64,000 nucleotides of DNA, from positions 34,514,086 through 34,578,085 of the forward strand of contig OW388296.1 of NCBI GenBank assembly GCA_936450465.1, given 5' to 3'. The translations under genes and the position numbers were made by a program. Shown in pieces: positions 1 to 11,600 of the stretch. Numbering within the stretch: the stretch's first letter is position 1; every line of letters begins with the position of its first letter. This DNA comes from Gibbula magus. Its lineage: Eukaryota; Mollusca; Gastropoda; Trochida; Trochidae. The notes under the pieces are model-generated. The model was not told the origin of the DNA and made no database searches. It saw only the letters and a program-made list of their open reading frames with translations.

Positions 1-2157
1 GTCCGCTGTTTTATCCAATCTGTCCAGTGTGTCCACTATTAACACCATTGTCCAGAGAAGGAAGGACAACGGCCAGTTATGTTGAGACAAGACAATGGTG
101 CTCTATGTTCTATGTATTCATGTATAGCTCTAATATTGAGCTAGTAGGAACGAATTTGGGTCACCGAATGAAAATGAGGGAGGCTGGTAATCCTTGACTT
201 AAATATTTGAACAAGCAGTATCATTTAAATATATAGCCCTTTTAATCTTATGAGTGGTTATAACCATTACAGAAACATATCTTAGTTCCTACATGTATAA
301 GTGTCGTATTGTTCAGATACCAAGGGGAAACAATACCGAATTTTTCAAAAGTCAAAGACAAAACATGTCTGCCGGATAAAGCTGATTTTAAATCTGAGAT
401 GAAGACATATCACGTATAGAGATACACACATCTTCATCCATGAGAGTATAATACTTATTTTATAACTGCTCACACACATGGGGTGATGAACTTGTTATTT
501 CAAAGGGATTATCAGGAGATAATGTACGGCATAATGGACCTTAAATTTATGACGCATCATTACTGAAGTACGTCACAAAACAAGCTAAAAAAAACAGTTG
601 TGACTCTCCAATCTAGTTCAGGGGATTTGAAAACGACGATTTGTTAAAACGTGTATTTCTCAGAAATATGAACAGATAATGTTTTCAAATTCAATTAGTT
701 GGCGTCTCAAGACATGGTGCAACTCTATTCCAGTCGTATGTATCGCTCATTAATTTAAATAACTTGAATCTGTGTGTTGTTGTTTCTTTTGCCAGCTAAG
801 GGTGCTGTTCATGTGTCAGTGGCTAAACTACTATGTTCGTTCCTGAAAATGCTGTGAACTTAGAACTTGTACCTTCATATTTGTATTAAGACTAAACGTA
901 CGATACTTGATTCGGCATTAATCATCTTACTCAATCATATTCTCAAACATACACACAGATAAGAAAAAGTATATTTTAAGTATCGAAACGGGTTATCAGA
1001 AACGCTTACATGGTGCGAGGTCAGACAAGGACCGGTCCTAACACCCAAGGAATTAGGGTAGACGATGACTCAGCGATAAGCAGACTAAACCAGGGACGTA
1101 ATATGGCTTTGTGATAGAAGTGCCGCCCTATTCGTGTTTTTTTATACTTTAAAATGCGGAAAAGTCGTTTAATAAGTCAACAGTAATCGTAAAATGGCAT
1201 TGTTATCATGAGAGTGTGTTTTGGGATGGTCAATATCCTGCATTAGGAACACACATGATTGTATTTTGCGAGCCGTGGCGAGCTAAATATATTGTGTTTA
1301 TTCCTAAAAAGAAATATGCGTAATTTCGGTTTAGCTAAAGAAATTCAAGGAATGAAGGATATAATATATGGAATGTTCGTTATATATAATAGATATAGAT
1401 TAAAAAGGGGGTCTTACGAATATAGTGATGGTAACATATTTTCTTTTAAATTACGTACTGAAAAGGTTCAACAATTATTTTAGGTATTGTATTAGATTCA
1501 ACCCGATTCAATCCAGTATACATGGAAACTTAAACGTTTACTAAGTAATATGTATAATAACGTGAAAACGCCTGTGAGAACCAGTAAACGACATGATACT
1601 TATTTGATGGTGGACCAATGCCCATATCCAATGTCTAATGTTGACCAATTACAAATATCAAAATGTAACATGATCATGTTGATACTTCGCAATTAAATCT
1701 TTCCCCTTCTGATACTGTAGCCTTTCAGTTTTCAAACAACACGAGGGTGGGGGCGGAATGAGAAAAGATTCATTACATTGTTTGCCATTTCCCACACAAT
1801 TTGTCCTAGATCGATGACATTTTGAGGATTAATCATGGAAACCAGATGTCGATTGAAAAACACATATCCGATTTATTGCAGTGATATGTTTAGGATATAA
1901 ATTGCCATCATGTGTCATGGGGAGAAGTTTAATGTCAGTGTATATGCGTTATGCTTAAATGAATTGGGTCATTGTTAACATGTGAATTTTATTAAACTGA
2001 TCATGATTTTGGAAAATCACGTTGTCTGACACATGACAGCTCTACCTATTTAAAACTTGTCGTAATATCATACATCCCATTCATAAATGTAAAGAAGGGC
2101 TTCCTAGACGTGTGTATTACACTTTTATCTATATTGTAGACAAATAATATAAACTTA
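1..2157. other. AT-rich noncoding DNA
   Basis: No supported gene. Open frames here (for example 1259-1483 +) are short, AT-rich, match no family I recognise and lack splice or start context. It may be upstream flank, or part of a long first intron of transporter copy 1. Confidence 0.6.
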
Positions 2158-2379
2158 AAGGGACACCGCGTCTAGGATAAATAAGAGATCAGATTTATCT
2201 ACCTGTACTTAAATTTGCGTGTCTGGTAGGGACTCACGCTTCGCTGTTTTCATAGAGTTGATTTTATTACCAATGACATAAAGGTGTCTGAATGGGGGTC
2301 TGTGACTCGTTAGCAGACACTCTAATCAACATAGGTAGATACATCTGAACTCATCTTTATCCTCGACGCGGTGCCCCTT
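2158..2379. mobile_element. 222-bp MITE with TA target duplication
   Basis: The ends are imperfect inverted repeats (AAGGGACACCGCGTC at the left, its near complement GACGCGGTGCCCCTT at the right). They are flanked by TA on each side (2156-2157 and 2380-2381). There is no coding capacity. A TA duplication is typical of Tc1/mariner-mobilised elements; that assignment is inference. Confidence 0.7.
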
Positions 2380-2570
2380 TATCAAGAAATCGTCCTGTTC
2401 TTAAATCAACATGCATATCTTTGAATTTTAAATGTTTTCAAATAAGATATGTTCAACATACACCTCACCAAGTGGAAACTCCGAAACGTCGTGTATTTTT
2501 AGTTTAAAGACGTTGTTAACCAGAAAATATTTCTGTTTCTTATATATGTTACAGTAAATCTGTGAAATCA

Positions 2571-2730
2571 GTAAATACATGTATTTACTAACAATTTTAG
2601 TAAATACACGTAATTACTGTTTCACTCAGTACATACACGTATCTACTAAAATTATTAGGAAATACATGCATTTACTGAAATAAGGAGTATATTTTCTAAA
2701 CATTTACTGAGCAGGTTTAGTAAATGTATG
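2571..2730. repeat. cluster of GTAAATACATGTATTTAC-type palindromes
   Basis: An 18-bp perfect palindrome sits near 2573-2590. Degenerate versions follow on both strands (GTAAATACACGTAATTAC, GTACATACACGTATCTAC, GAAATACATGCATTTAC). The block as a whole can fold as a larger imperfect inverted repeat. No gene is attached to it. Confidence 0.6.
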
Positions 2731-3298
2731 TAACACAGATGAGAGTAAACCTGCTTATATCAAAGACATGCTAGTTTCATGGATGTCCAACGGACCTTCA
2801 AAGACGTGACGATAAATAAAAAATGAATCGTTTATTTCATTACAATGCACAGTACAAAAATGTAATGTTATATGGCAAAATCACATGGGGTCAAAAATCG
2901 AAGTGTTTTCAGAACTTGGAACAACAGAAAAATCACAAATCACAATCACACAACATTATGGTGGTTCCTCCTGCAAGAATTAATAACGAGTGTGTCCTCC
3001 TTGGACGTCAACACATGCCTGGGCACGATGACGCATGTTGGGGGTTATGTTTTGCCATTCTTGGAGGAGGCACTGTTCCAGTTCCTGAAGATTAACTTGT
3101 GCCGCTTGTCGTTGTTTGATTTGTCCCCCAAGCTGGTCCCATAAATGTTCGATTGGATTCATATCCGGTGAACAGGCTGGTCATGGTAGAGTCTGGATGT
3201 TGTTGTTGGTCAGGAAATTTCGTGTCACTGCCGCTGCGTGTGGTCTTGCATTACCATGCTGGAAAATGATACCACGTCGCTGCTGCTGTATGAACACT

Positions 3299-4863
3299 GT
3301 GTCGATGTATCTCTGTGTCGATGTATCTCTGTGTCGATGTATCTCTGTGTCGATGTATCTCTGTGTCGATGTATCTCTGTGTCTATGTATCTCTGTGTCT
3401 ATGTATCTCTGTGTCGATGTATCTCTGTGTCGATGTATCTCTGTGTCGATGTATCTCTGTGTCTATGTATCTCTGTGTCGATGTATCTCTGTGTCTATGT
3501 ATCTCTGTGTCTATGTATCTCTGTGTCGATGTATCTCTGTGTCGATGTATCTCTGTGTCTATGTATCTCTGTGTCGATGTAATCTCTGTGTCGATGTAAT
3601 CTCTGAGTCGATGTAATCTCTGTGTCGATGTACCTCTGTGTCGATGTATCTCTGTGTCGATGTATCTCTGTGTCGATGTAATCTCTGTGTCGATGTATCT
3701 CTGTGTCGATGTACCTCTATGTTGATGTACCTCTGTGTCGATGTAATCTCTGTGTCGATGTAATCTCTGTGTCGATGTAATCTCTGAGTCGATGTAATCT
3801 CTGTGTCGATGTACCTCTGTGTCGATGTATCTCTGTGTCGATGTATCTCTGTGTCGATGTATCTCTGTGTCGATGTAATCTCTGTGTCGATGTAATCTCT
3901 GTGTCGATGTAATCTCTGTGTCGATGTAATCTCTGTGTCGATGTAATCTCTGAGTCGATGTAATCTCTGTGTCGAAGTACCTCTGTGTCGATGTATCTCT
4001 GTGTCGATGTATCTCTGTGTCGATGTAATCTCTGTGTCGATGTATCTCTGTGTCGATGTACCTCTGTGTTGATGTACCTCTGTGTCGATGTAATCTCTGT
4101 GTCGATGTAATCTCTGTGTCGATGTAATCTCTGAGTCGATGTAATCTCTGTGTCGATGTACCTCTGTGTCGATGTATCTCTGTGTCGATGTAATCTCTGT
4201 GTCGATGTATCTCTGTGTCGATGTACCTCTGTGTTGATGTACCTCTGTGTCGATGTAATCTCTGTGTCGATGTAATCTCTGTGTCGATGTAATCTCTGAG
4301 TCGATGTAATCTCTGTGTCGATGTACCTCTGTGTCGATGTATCTCTGTGTCGATGTATCTCTGTGTCGATGTATCTCTGTGTCGACGTATCTCTGTGTCG
4401 ATGTATCTATTTGTCGATGTATCTCTGTGTCGATGTATCTCTGTGTCGATGTATCTCTGTCGATGTATCTCTGTGTCGAAGTATCTCTGTGTCGAAGTAC
4501 CTCTGTGTCGATGTATCTCTGTGTCGATGTATCTCTGTGTCGAAGTACCTCTGTGTCGATGTAATCTCTGTGTCGATGTAATCTCTGTGTCGATGTAATC
4601 TCTAATCTCTGTGTCGATGTAATCTCTAATCTCTGTGTCGATGTACCTCTGTGTCGATGTATCTCTGTGTCGATGTATCTCTGTGTCGATGTATCTCTGT
4701 GTCGATGTAATCTCTGTGTCGATGTAATCTCTGTGTCTATGTATCTCTGTGTCGATGTAATATCTGTGTCGATGTATCTCTGTGTCGATGTATCTATGTG
4801 TCGATGTAATCTCTGTGTCGATGTAATCTCTGTGTGGATGTATCTCTGTGTCGATGTACCTCT
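3299..4863. repeat. 16/17-bp minisatellite inside the transposase gene
   Basis: About 95 head-to-tail copies of a 16-bp unit (TGTATCTCTGTGTCGA on the + strand) mixed with a 17-bp variant having one extra A. On the minus strand the unit is CAGAGATACATCGACA, the codons for QRYIDT of the host transposase. The transposase resumes in the correct reading on both sides (GNLNAQRY before, RYIDTVFIQQQ after). 3299-3580 is nearly pure 16-mer. From about 3580 the 17-mers form higher-order blocks, marked by GAGTCG variants near 3605, 3788, 3953, 4130 and 4290 and GTTGATG variants near 3721, 4070 and 4233. Neither unit has a stop in any minus-strand frame, so long spurious ORFs arise. Confidence 0.95.
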
Positions 4864-5368
4864 GTGCATTCAGATTTCCTTGAATGACCACTAGCCTCGT
4901 GTTGGTGTCCCCACAAATGCCTCCCCATACCATCAGACTGCCACCGCCAAAGTGCTGATATTCTTGGATGCAATGTGGTCGCAATCGTTCCCCTTCACGC
5001 CTGTACACACGTGCTCTATCATCAGGATTCATCAAGGAAAACCTGCTTTCATCCGTAAACATGACTCGTTGCCAGTTTCGTACCTGCCACTGTCGAACAC
5101 GTCGTGCCCACGTCAGTCTGTTCCGTCGATGTTGCGGCCTCAAAACATTTCCGCGGTAGAGTCTGTAGGCTCTGTACACTTTTTGTCTGCTGATGCGGTG
5201 TGCAAGTGCCGTTGCTGCCGTAGATGGCGCTGTGACGAAGCGGTTCCGAAGATGAATAACACGGATACGACGGTCTTCGATGGGCGTGGTTACTCGGGGT
5301 CTTCCGCTGCGAGGTCTGTCAGCCGTCGTACCTGTTTGCCTGAAACGTTCTATCAGTTTGTAGATTAA

Positions 5369-5858
5369 AGGTGCATCCATTGTGTTTCATAACATTTTAT
5401 TTGGCTGTAATACGTTCCAACACATCATATGTGCTGTTTACAATACAAACAAATTCACTCAGCTTGCATTTTCATCCCCAATCGCCAAACATATCATAAT
5501 TACTAGTTTCCAATTAAAATCCAGTAACATCATTATGCATGTGCAGAAACCGAAAGTGCACGTCCCATATACATGCACAGTAGTTATATGGCCTATTGAA
5601 CATTATTAACACAAATTTGTTATTTTGTCAGGTTTAAATAAGATTCCAAAATTACGTTTGACTCTGTGGCGCGCGCCACACGCTGTGCATTGTCCGGTTT
5701 TCGATCAGAAATCGATACTTTTACCTTCATATCGTCAATATACTAAGTAGAGTATAATTAAAATGGTAGTTTTCGGTAACAGTTGGTACTTTTCGACGAA
5801 ATAAGACCATCTATAACGTTTGCCATATATGACCCCAAACAACACAATGGATGTACCT
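5369..5858 (+). mobile_element. MITE family A, copy 1 (490 bp, TTAA target)
   Basis: A 490-bp noncoding element with terminal inverted repeats AGGTGCATCCATTGTGTT and AACACAATGGATGTACCT, bounded by TTAA at 5365-5368 and 5859-5862. A second copy of exactly the same length lies inverted at 22761-23250. TTAA duplication suggests a piggyBac-type mobiliser (inference). It lies inside the Tc1-like transposase gene, and its left end supplies the ATG of the longest downstream ORF there. Confidence 0.88.
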
Positions 5859-5862
5859 TTAA

Positions 5863-6215
5863 AGGGCGGTAGCACGTTTTTTGCAAAATTTAATTTTTCA
5901 AATTTCCCATTTATAATGATAGTGTATGTCATTTAAACTAACTTAAGAGGGTAAAACATCTTATCACACAAACCAATTATCTGTAGCAGTAAAACATATG
6001 TTGCGTATAAAGCAAAAATTGCATGGCGGCCATTTTATTGTGAACACAATTTATTATTTTATATTACAAAAACGTTTCCCATGGCTTTACCGAAACATGT
6101 TCACTCATTTTAAACTTTATTTTCCGAAGAGAGAAGGATGTTTTACCATTGGTGAAATTATTTTTCAAATACATTTCATCAACTTATTTGAGCGAAAAAA
6201 CGTGCTACAGTGCCT
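5863..6215 (+). mobile_element. MITE family B, copy 1 (353 bp, TTAA target)
   Basis: Terminal inverted repeats start AGGGCGGTAGCACGTTTTTT and end AAAACGTGCTACAGTGCCT, with TTAA at 5859-5862 and 6216-6219. It shares the 5859-5862 TTAA with the adjoining family A element, so one inserted into the target duplication of the other. Related copies are at 17321-17678, 50343-50686 and, degenerate, 13504-14028. Confidence 0.87.
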
Positions 6216-6316
6216 TTAAGATTTGCAATTAAAAGTTGCAGCAATGGCAGCGTTACTTGCTCCTGTTGCGCCATTCCAATGGCTCGTTCTCTTCGTACCG
6301 AAAATAATCTCGGCAT

Positions 6317-6658
6317 TTTTTCGAATGCTTTTTAATGCTGTGTACTGAACGTGTCACATGGGTTACTTTATATGCTTTTGTGAACGTGCAAATCGTGGAA
6401 ATCGACTTGTTTTTAACTTTTACCGGGTTTTTTTTTTATTACCGTTAAGTTTATTGACCAAAGTGCGTTTTGTCGATTGATTTCGTAAATGTTTTCATTT
6501 TGAATACAGAAAACATTCGATTTTCAATAAAACATATTTTTCTGATTGTCAGCTTTCTTTTGGACATCAGTATATTATCATATATTCACCATCACTAACC
6601 TATCAACATTAATGGTATTATTAATCATTTTTATAACGTTGTCGATCACATTCGTTAA

Positions 6659-6689
<31 letters not shown>

Positions 6690-8528
6690 ATACGCAATGA
6701 ATAACATTTCACTGAAAGCACAAAAATACATCAAGGTCAGATCTTGACAATGACATGCTTGTTATTGCCTTGAATGCAAGACATTCCATTGATGACGAAG
6801 ACGATGCGACACTAAGTCCTCTTAACGCTCTTGAGGACAGCTGGGAGAACAAGAAACGAGGACTAACTATTGGCTACAAAGTAATCTACTCTAGAACGTC
6901 CAGATAGTGACAATTAGTCCATAATCAACATCTTAACCTACTCTTTTATCCAGAAATAATATTCATCTTCGTAAAAAATCCACTCGGTTACGAAACATTC
7001 ACTTTTTTATTTTGGTAAGTTTCCATCTGGTAAAAATTCTAAGCTCATTTTTATTAAAAGTATATCGTTTGACATAATTATTTCAAATAAGAAAATCAAT
7101 TCTTGAGTGGTCTTGGATGTATTTTTAAAATTACGGCCTTGCACATGTATGTCAGCACCGACATTATGTTTTTTTTCTCTTCAGAAATGTTCAATAACAA
7201 GCTTAGAACAAGCATGACTTTTGTAGCTTTTTTTGTTTTAATATAAAATATAAGTGTACGTCGATATACGAATCGGGACTCAAAGCGAATATTATCTAAG
7301 CCTTCAATGCGAGTCCGTAGAAGCTATATGTTAAAGTTTGACTCGAAAACAGAATCTCGTTTTTCATTCTTTCACCTTTATATTTTCATTGAGAATTCGC
7401 ACGGTGTGTGTAGTTGACGCAGTAATGATAGTACGATGTTGAATATGTCTGTATCATTGGCTAATCAGCAAGCATGTGTTACACTAGTTCAATGTGGTGA
7501 ATGCCCTCACAGTTGACATATGATTTGAGAAAGAAAAAAAATAAACATTATGAATACTTTTATCCGTTCTAAATTTTCAATATCCTGTCAATGTTTCCAC
7601 AGAAAACCATTAAAGACCAGTATTTTTACATGTATTTTACTGAAGCATCTAAACCAGGTCAAATGAATATTTTATGGTCTGCAGATATAAAATACGCAAG
7701 TGTTGACTCACGCGTTCTTCACAGACTTCTCGGGAGGAGAAGACGAATTTCACGTGCAACTCGTGCACATCGTGAATCAAAACCGCTTGAGGATGTGTCG
7801 CTTGTACATTTCAGCGTGCTGCACGAGCGGATTACGCTGATTTGCGGATTTGCATGCGTTGGTCATCAAGACTATCTTAGAGATTATAAACTTCAGGAAC
7901 TGTCCTGAACATTCTGAAAGGGTTAAAACTTCATTTCTAATGCGGACATTTTCATTTTGAAAATATTGATTCAGTATTCATTTCCACTTAAACCGTTTAT
8001 TTAGAAGTCATAAGAAGTCTGTATTATCGTTTTTTGTTAAATTGACGTGTTGACGCACGAGTTGACCATTTTTGTACTAAATTAAATGTAAATGGTATAA
8101 ATTGATAAACTTGACTTCGTTGTAAATATTATAATGAACATCTGTACAAACGACTTTCTAAAGGGCAAACATTGGTTATTTCACCGTCTAGATTTATTGG
8201 TTTGATTTATAAATATTAGTGGGTAAATAACATGTATTCTTCTCATATTTGTTCTTCAATTAAAGTCAGTACAATCTGATACAAAGTTTCTTTCCGCTAC
8301 GTTTATTATTGACGCATGTTCCTGGATGGCCTGCTCTACTGTGAGCACCCGTCATTATCGCAATGTACAGATGTAACTGACACCAACAGCCATCTGCAAG
8401 TTGAAGATTCGAACAGACCCTGGTGCAGAATGAACGACCGTGTGTCTGAATAGACTGGCAGTATTTGGAAGCAATTTTGGAACATGTTTATTACTTCCCT
8501 ATGACCTTTTACCATTTTTTGTTCTCAG
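6317..8528. other. noncoding flank or intron before transporter exon 2
   Basis: AT-rich, with a short TAAA microsatellite at about 6657-6694. Nothing resembling transporter exon 1 (the FGYDTG or GRK-type motif encoded by copy 2) is visible here. The 7591-7908 frame matches no family I recognise and is probably chance. Confidence 0.6.
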
Positions 8529-8688
8529 GTTTCGCGTCCATGACGGTGCCGCTGTACGTAGCGGAAGTAGCTCCTCCCGACATCCGGGGCCGCCTGGTAA
8601 CTCTCAACCAACTCTTCATCACCATCGGCATCGTAGTGTCCGCCATCATTGCCGGGGCCTTCAGTTTCCTCAAACCAGACGGATGGAG
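8529..8688 (+). CDS. SLC2A13: transporter copy 1, exon 2
   Basis: Acceptor TTCTCAG before 8529, donor GTTGGT at 8689. Encodes [20 protein letters not shown] and the segment ending KPDGWR, including the E and R/K positions of sugar-transport signature 2. By hand alignment 152 of 160 nt match exon 2 of copy 2, far closer than other exon pairs. Confidence 0.92.
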
Positions 8689-11600
8689 GTTGGTATTCGT
8701 TAAGATGGTTTATACCTTGCCACATCCATTATCTCCCCACATCGGTTACCCCATTCACTTGTCGGGTAGGAAATGCCTCTGTGGGAATGTCATGTACACG
8801 TAATACATCAACATTTTAAACAGAAGTCGGTTCGAAATTATCTTAGAATTTAACGAATAAGATATAACATATCTTACCTATTAAGCCTATGAATTTAGAT
8901 GTCAATATTTACTATGCATCGAGCACATTACGAGTGAAATCGAAATCGAGTGATGTCGAGGTGGCAGATTAATTTCTTGTTTCCATCCGACCCTAAAATT
9001 CGACCAAAAAATTCGACCACGGCCCTTATATGGTGAATTCTTCACACTATAGATACATGTGTAGCTTTAGATCTGATTATGACACTGTTAGGTGTTTATT
9101 TTATTCAAGAGACTTTGTCAAAATGACCCCAGAAAGGAAATAATTTGTTTCTTGAAATAAAAAGGGAAGCACATAAAACAAACTCCGCCCCCTCAAACCG
9201 TGGAAATAATCAGAATGGAAATAACAAGTGAAGTATCCCAGATACCATCGTATCCACGATTAGAATGTATTCACTTTATCAAAGTCATTCATCAGCGCAA
9301 GCTATTGGGCCACCTCGAACACCTACCTCCAACATATCCAAGGGGATAGCTAGCAGAGATATACACACAACGTGTTTCAAGAAACACTGCGGAACCGTAG
9401 AAGGGACATTTCACGAGAAAATACATTTCGATATATATTAAGTCGTGGCCACGAGTTATTATCTAAAGCCCACGACTTTATATTGAAATTTATTTTCTCG
9501 TGAAATGTCCCCTCTACGGTTCCGTAAAAAAACCCCGCTAACGGCACTAAAGAATAACCACAGGAACTCGATATCGTAATTAAAACGTAGGTAAAACGTA
9601 GGTAAAAAAATCTACCCCCTATACATAGAGTAAATGAGCAAGGGCAGCCATGTTGCCGATCTAAGGGTCCATTCAACATTAGGTAAAAAGTTACGCTAAA
9701 AATTGATGACATTCTCAAATGAACGTACGTACCTATCACCTATACATTTCTCCGCAAAACCCGGCTGATTTTCACCATATGTCACCCCTATGATAAGTTT
9801 AATAGCTCTTCAAACTCGAAAATCGACCACAAAAACCTCTCCCGTGAACGTTGAGCTGGCTCTGTAGTTCACATTTCAAAGCTTCCCTCTGATCAAGTGT
9901 TGAATTCATAGTGAAGCAATTTTCGAAATATTCTCTCGTCCCGCCACGCCGTCGTGTATGTTTACCGATACTTTATTAATAGTTCAGCCAAACGGACCAA
10001 TCAGATTGTTCGAAGGAGTAGTCTCTGTGGTCTTACGTTCACGGGAGAGGTTTTGTATTCGATTTTCGAGTTTGAAGAGCGATTTAGGTTATCTTAGGGG
10101 TGACATTTGTTGGAAATCAGCCAGGTTTTGCGGAGAAATGTATAATTGATAGGAACGTGCGTTCATTTGTGAATGTCACCAATTCTTAGCGTAACTTTTG
10201 ACCTAATGTTGAATGGACCCTTAGACCGGCAACATGGCAGCTGCCCTTGCTCCTTTACTCTATGTTATATAGGGGGGTAGATTTTTTTACCTACGTTTTA
10301 CCTACGTTTTAATTACGATATCGAGTTCCTGTAAGAAAATCTCACTCACAAGAAAAACGTCATCTAACACTTTATTATTTCCCCTTTACGAACTTTTATT
10401 CAAGTATATACATTTTGCGCCTGACTTTCCTAATATCCATGGATTTGTTGACTTCATTCTGCTTTGACCTCTCGAGATAGTTTATTATTTCTGCGATATA
10501 GAAAGGGTGCTTTATGTTAGCACCAAGAAACAAAAGACCCAGGAACAACAGGTCAGCCTTGCTGAACCCCACTCTTCAACGTGAATATGCAGTGCAAGAA
10601 CGAAAACGCTAACTCGAGTGCATATGGTAAAGCGAACCCTAGAAACGGGTACATGATACATGACTTTGGAATCTCCTTGGACCATCAAAGATGCATTCTG
10701 ATTAAAATAGAACGTTTTCCGAGGTATAATAGTTGCAAAATGATGCATCGACTTGGATACGAACTCCTACCGATCGGAGGCTGGAATCTATTTAACACGA
10801 TCATTCCCAGAAGATGCGCTATTTCTCAGATAGTATTCCTCTGATTACGGTCCATTTTAATCAGACTGTTGTATCGCGTATCCGTCCACAGGTACATGCT
10901 GGGTTTGGCTGCAGCCCCAGGTCTGATTCAGTTCATCGGTTTCTTCTTCCTGCCCGAGTCTCCCCGATGGCTGATGGACAAGGGACGCGAGGCGGAGGCG
11001 ACCAGAGTTCTCGTCAAGATCAGAGATTGCAACGACGTGTCAGAGGAGATCCGGGAGATCAAGGAGAACATCGAACTGGACCGGAAGTTGTCCAGTGGAG
11101 GTGCGTGCGCACATACAATTGTGATTCAAATCCGCTAAACCTCATTCTGATGATTAAGCTGACTCGCATTATATCTGAATATATACACACAATATGAGAC
11201 GATAAAACATGCTCGTGATTAAGGACGTCCGCTAGACGGTCACGTCATATTCAATATTCATATTTCAATTGCTAGTAAATGTGTTCTACGACGGGAGGCG
11301 TCAATATTTTCAAAATATAGTTTATACAAATAGCATTATTTTTTTCTATATAAAAGCGAGTAATTGTTTAAGAGCATCTCATATAAGAAAATAGAAGACT
11401 CGTTGGGCTTTATCATGGAATAAAACATTGCAGCATAATGTCCACGTTTGATAAAGAGGCAAACGTGTATATTTTCGGCATTATATCCTGTATAACTATC
11501 CTTCATTGGTAATCTAAAGGGGTTTAGCTCTCTCAAACAATGCTAAACGTTCATAGAATTGACTCAGTGCCTTTTCCGTGCAGGTATAACACTGGGTCGA

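Larger units (their letters stand above)
2980..6316 (-). pseudogene. Tc1-like (DD34E) transposase pseudogene, multiply interrupted
   Basis: Pieces of one Tc1-family transposase lie in order on the minus strand. The N-terminus (ATG at 6314-6316, MPRLFSVRRERAIGMAQ, then a one-base shift into GASNAAIAATFNC) is at about 6220-6316. The helix-turn-helix to first catalytic region (IYKLIERFRQTG, GRPRVT, then FTDESRF with the first Asp, and LMVWGGI) is at 4864-5368. The C-terminal part runs 2980-3298 and contains PDMNPIEHLWD with the catalytic Glu. Two MITEs (5369-6215) and a minisatellite (3299-4863) split the gene. Further damage: the expected second Asp of the DNARPH motif reads Gly (HGNARPH), and the Trp before PACSPDMNP is a TGA stop at 3181-3183. 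It is clearly non-functional. The terminal inverted repeats were not located. Confidence 0.85.

Noticed and set aside
3116..3616. Plus-strand Cys-rich ORFs (CVDVSLCRCISVSMYL repeats)
   Set aside because: These are translations of the same minisatellite on the wrong strand. All three frames are open.
3383..5380. 665-codon minus-strand ORF as a real repetitive protein gene
   Set aside because: It is transposase fragment plus minisatellite. The start codon comes from a MITE end, and openness follows from stop-free repeat units.
7591..7908. 105-codon ORF as transporter exon 1 of copy 1
   Set aside because: It has no hydrophobic segments or family motifs and no suitable donor in phase.
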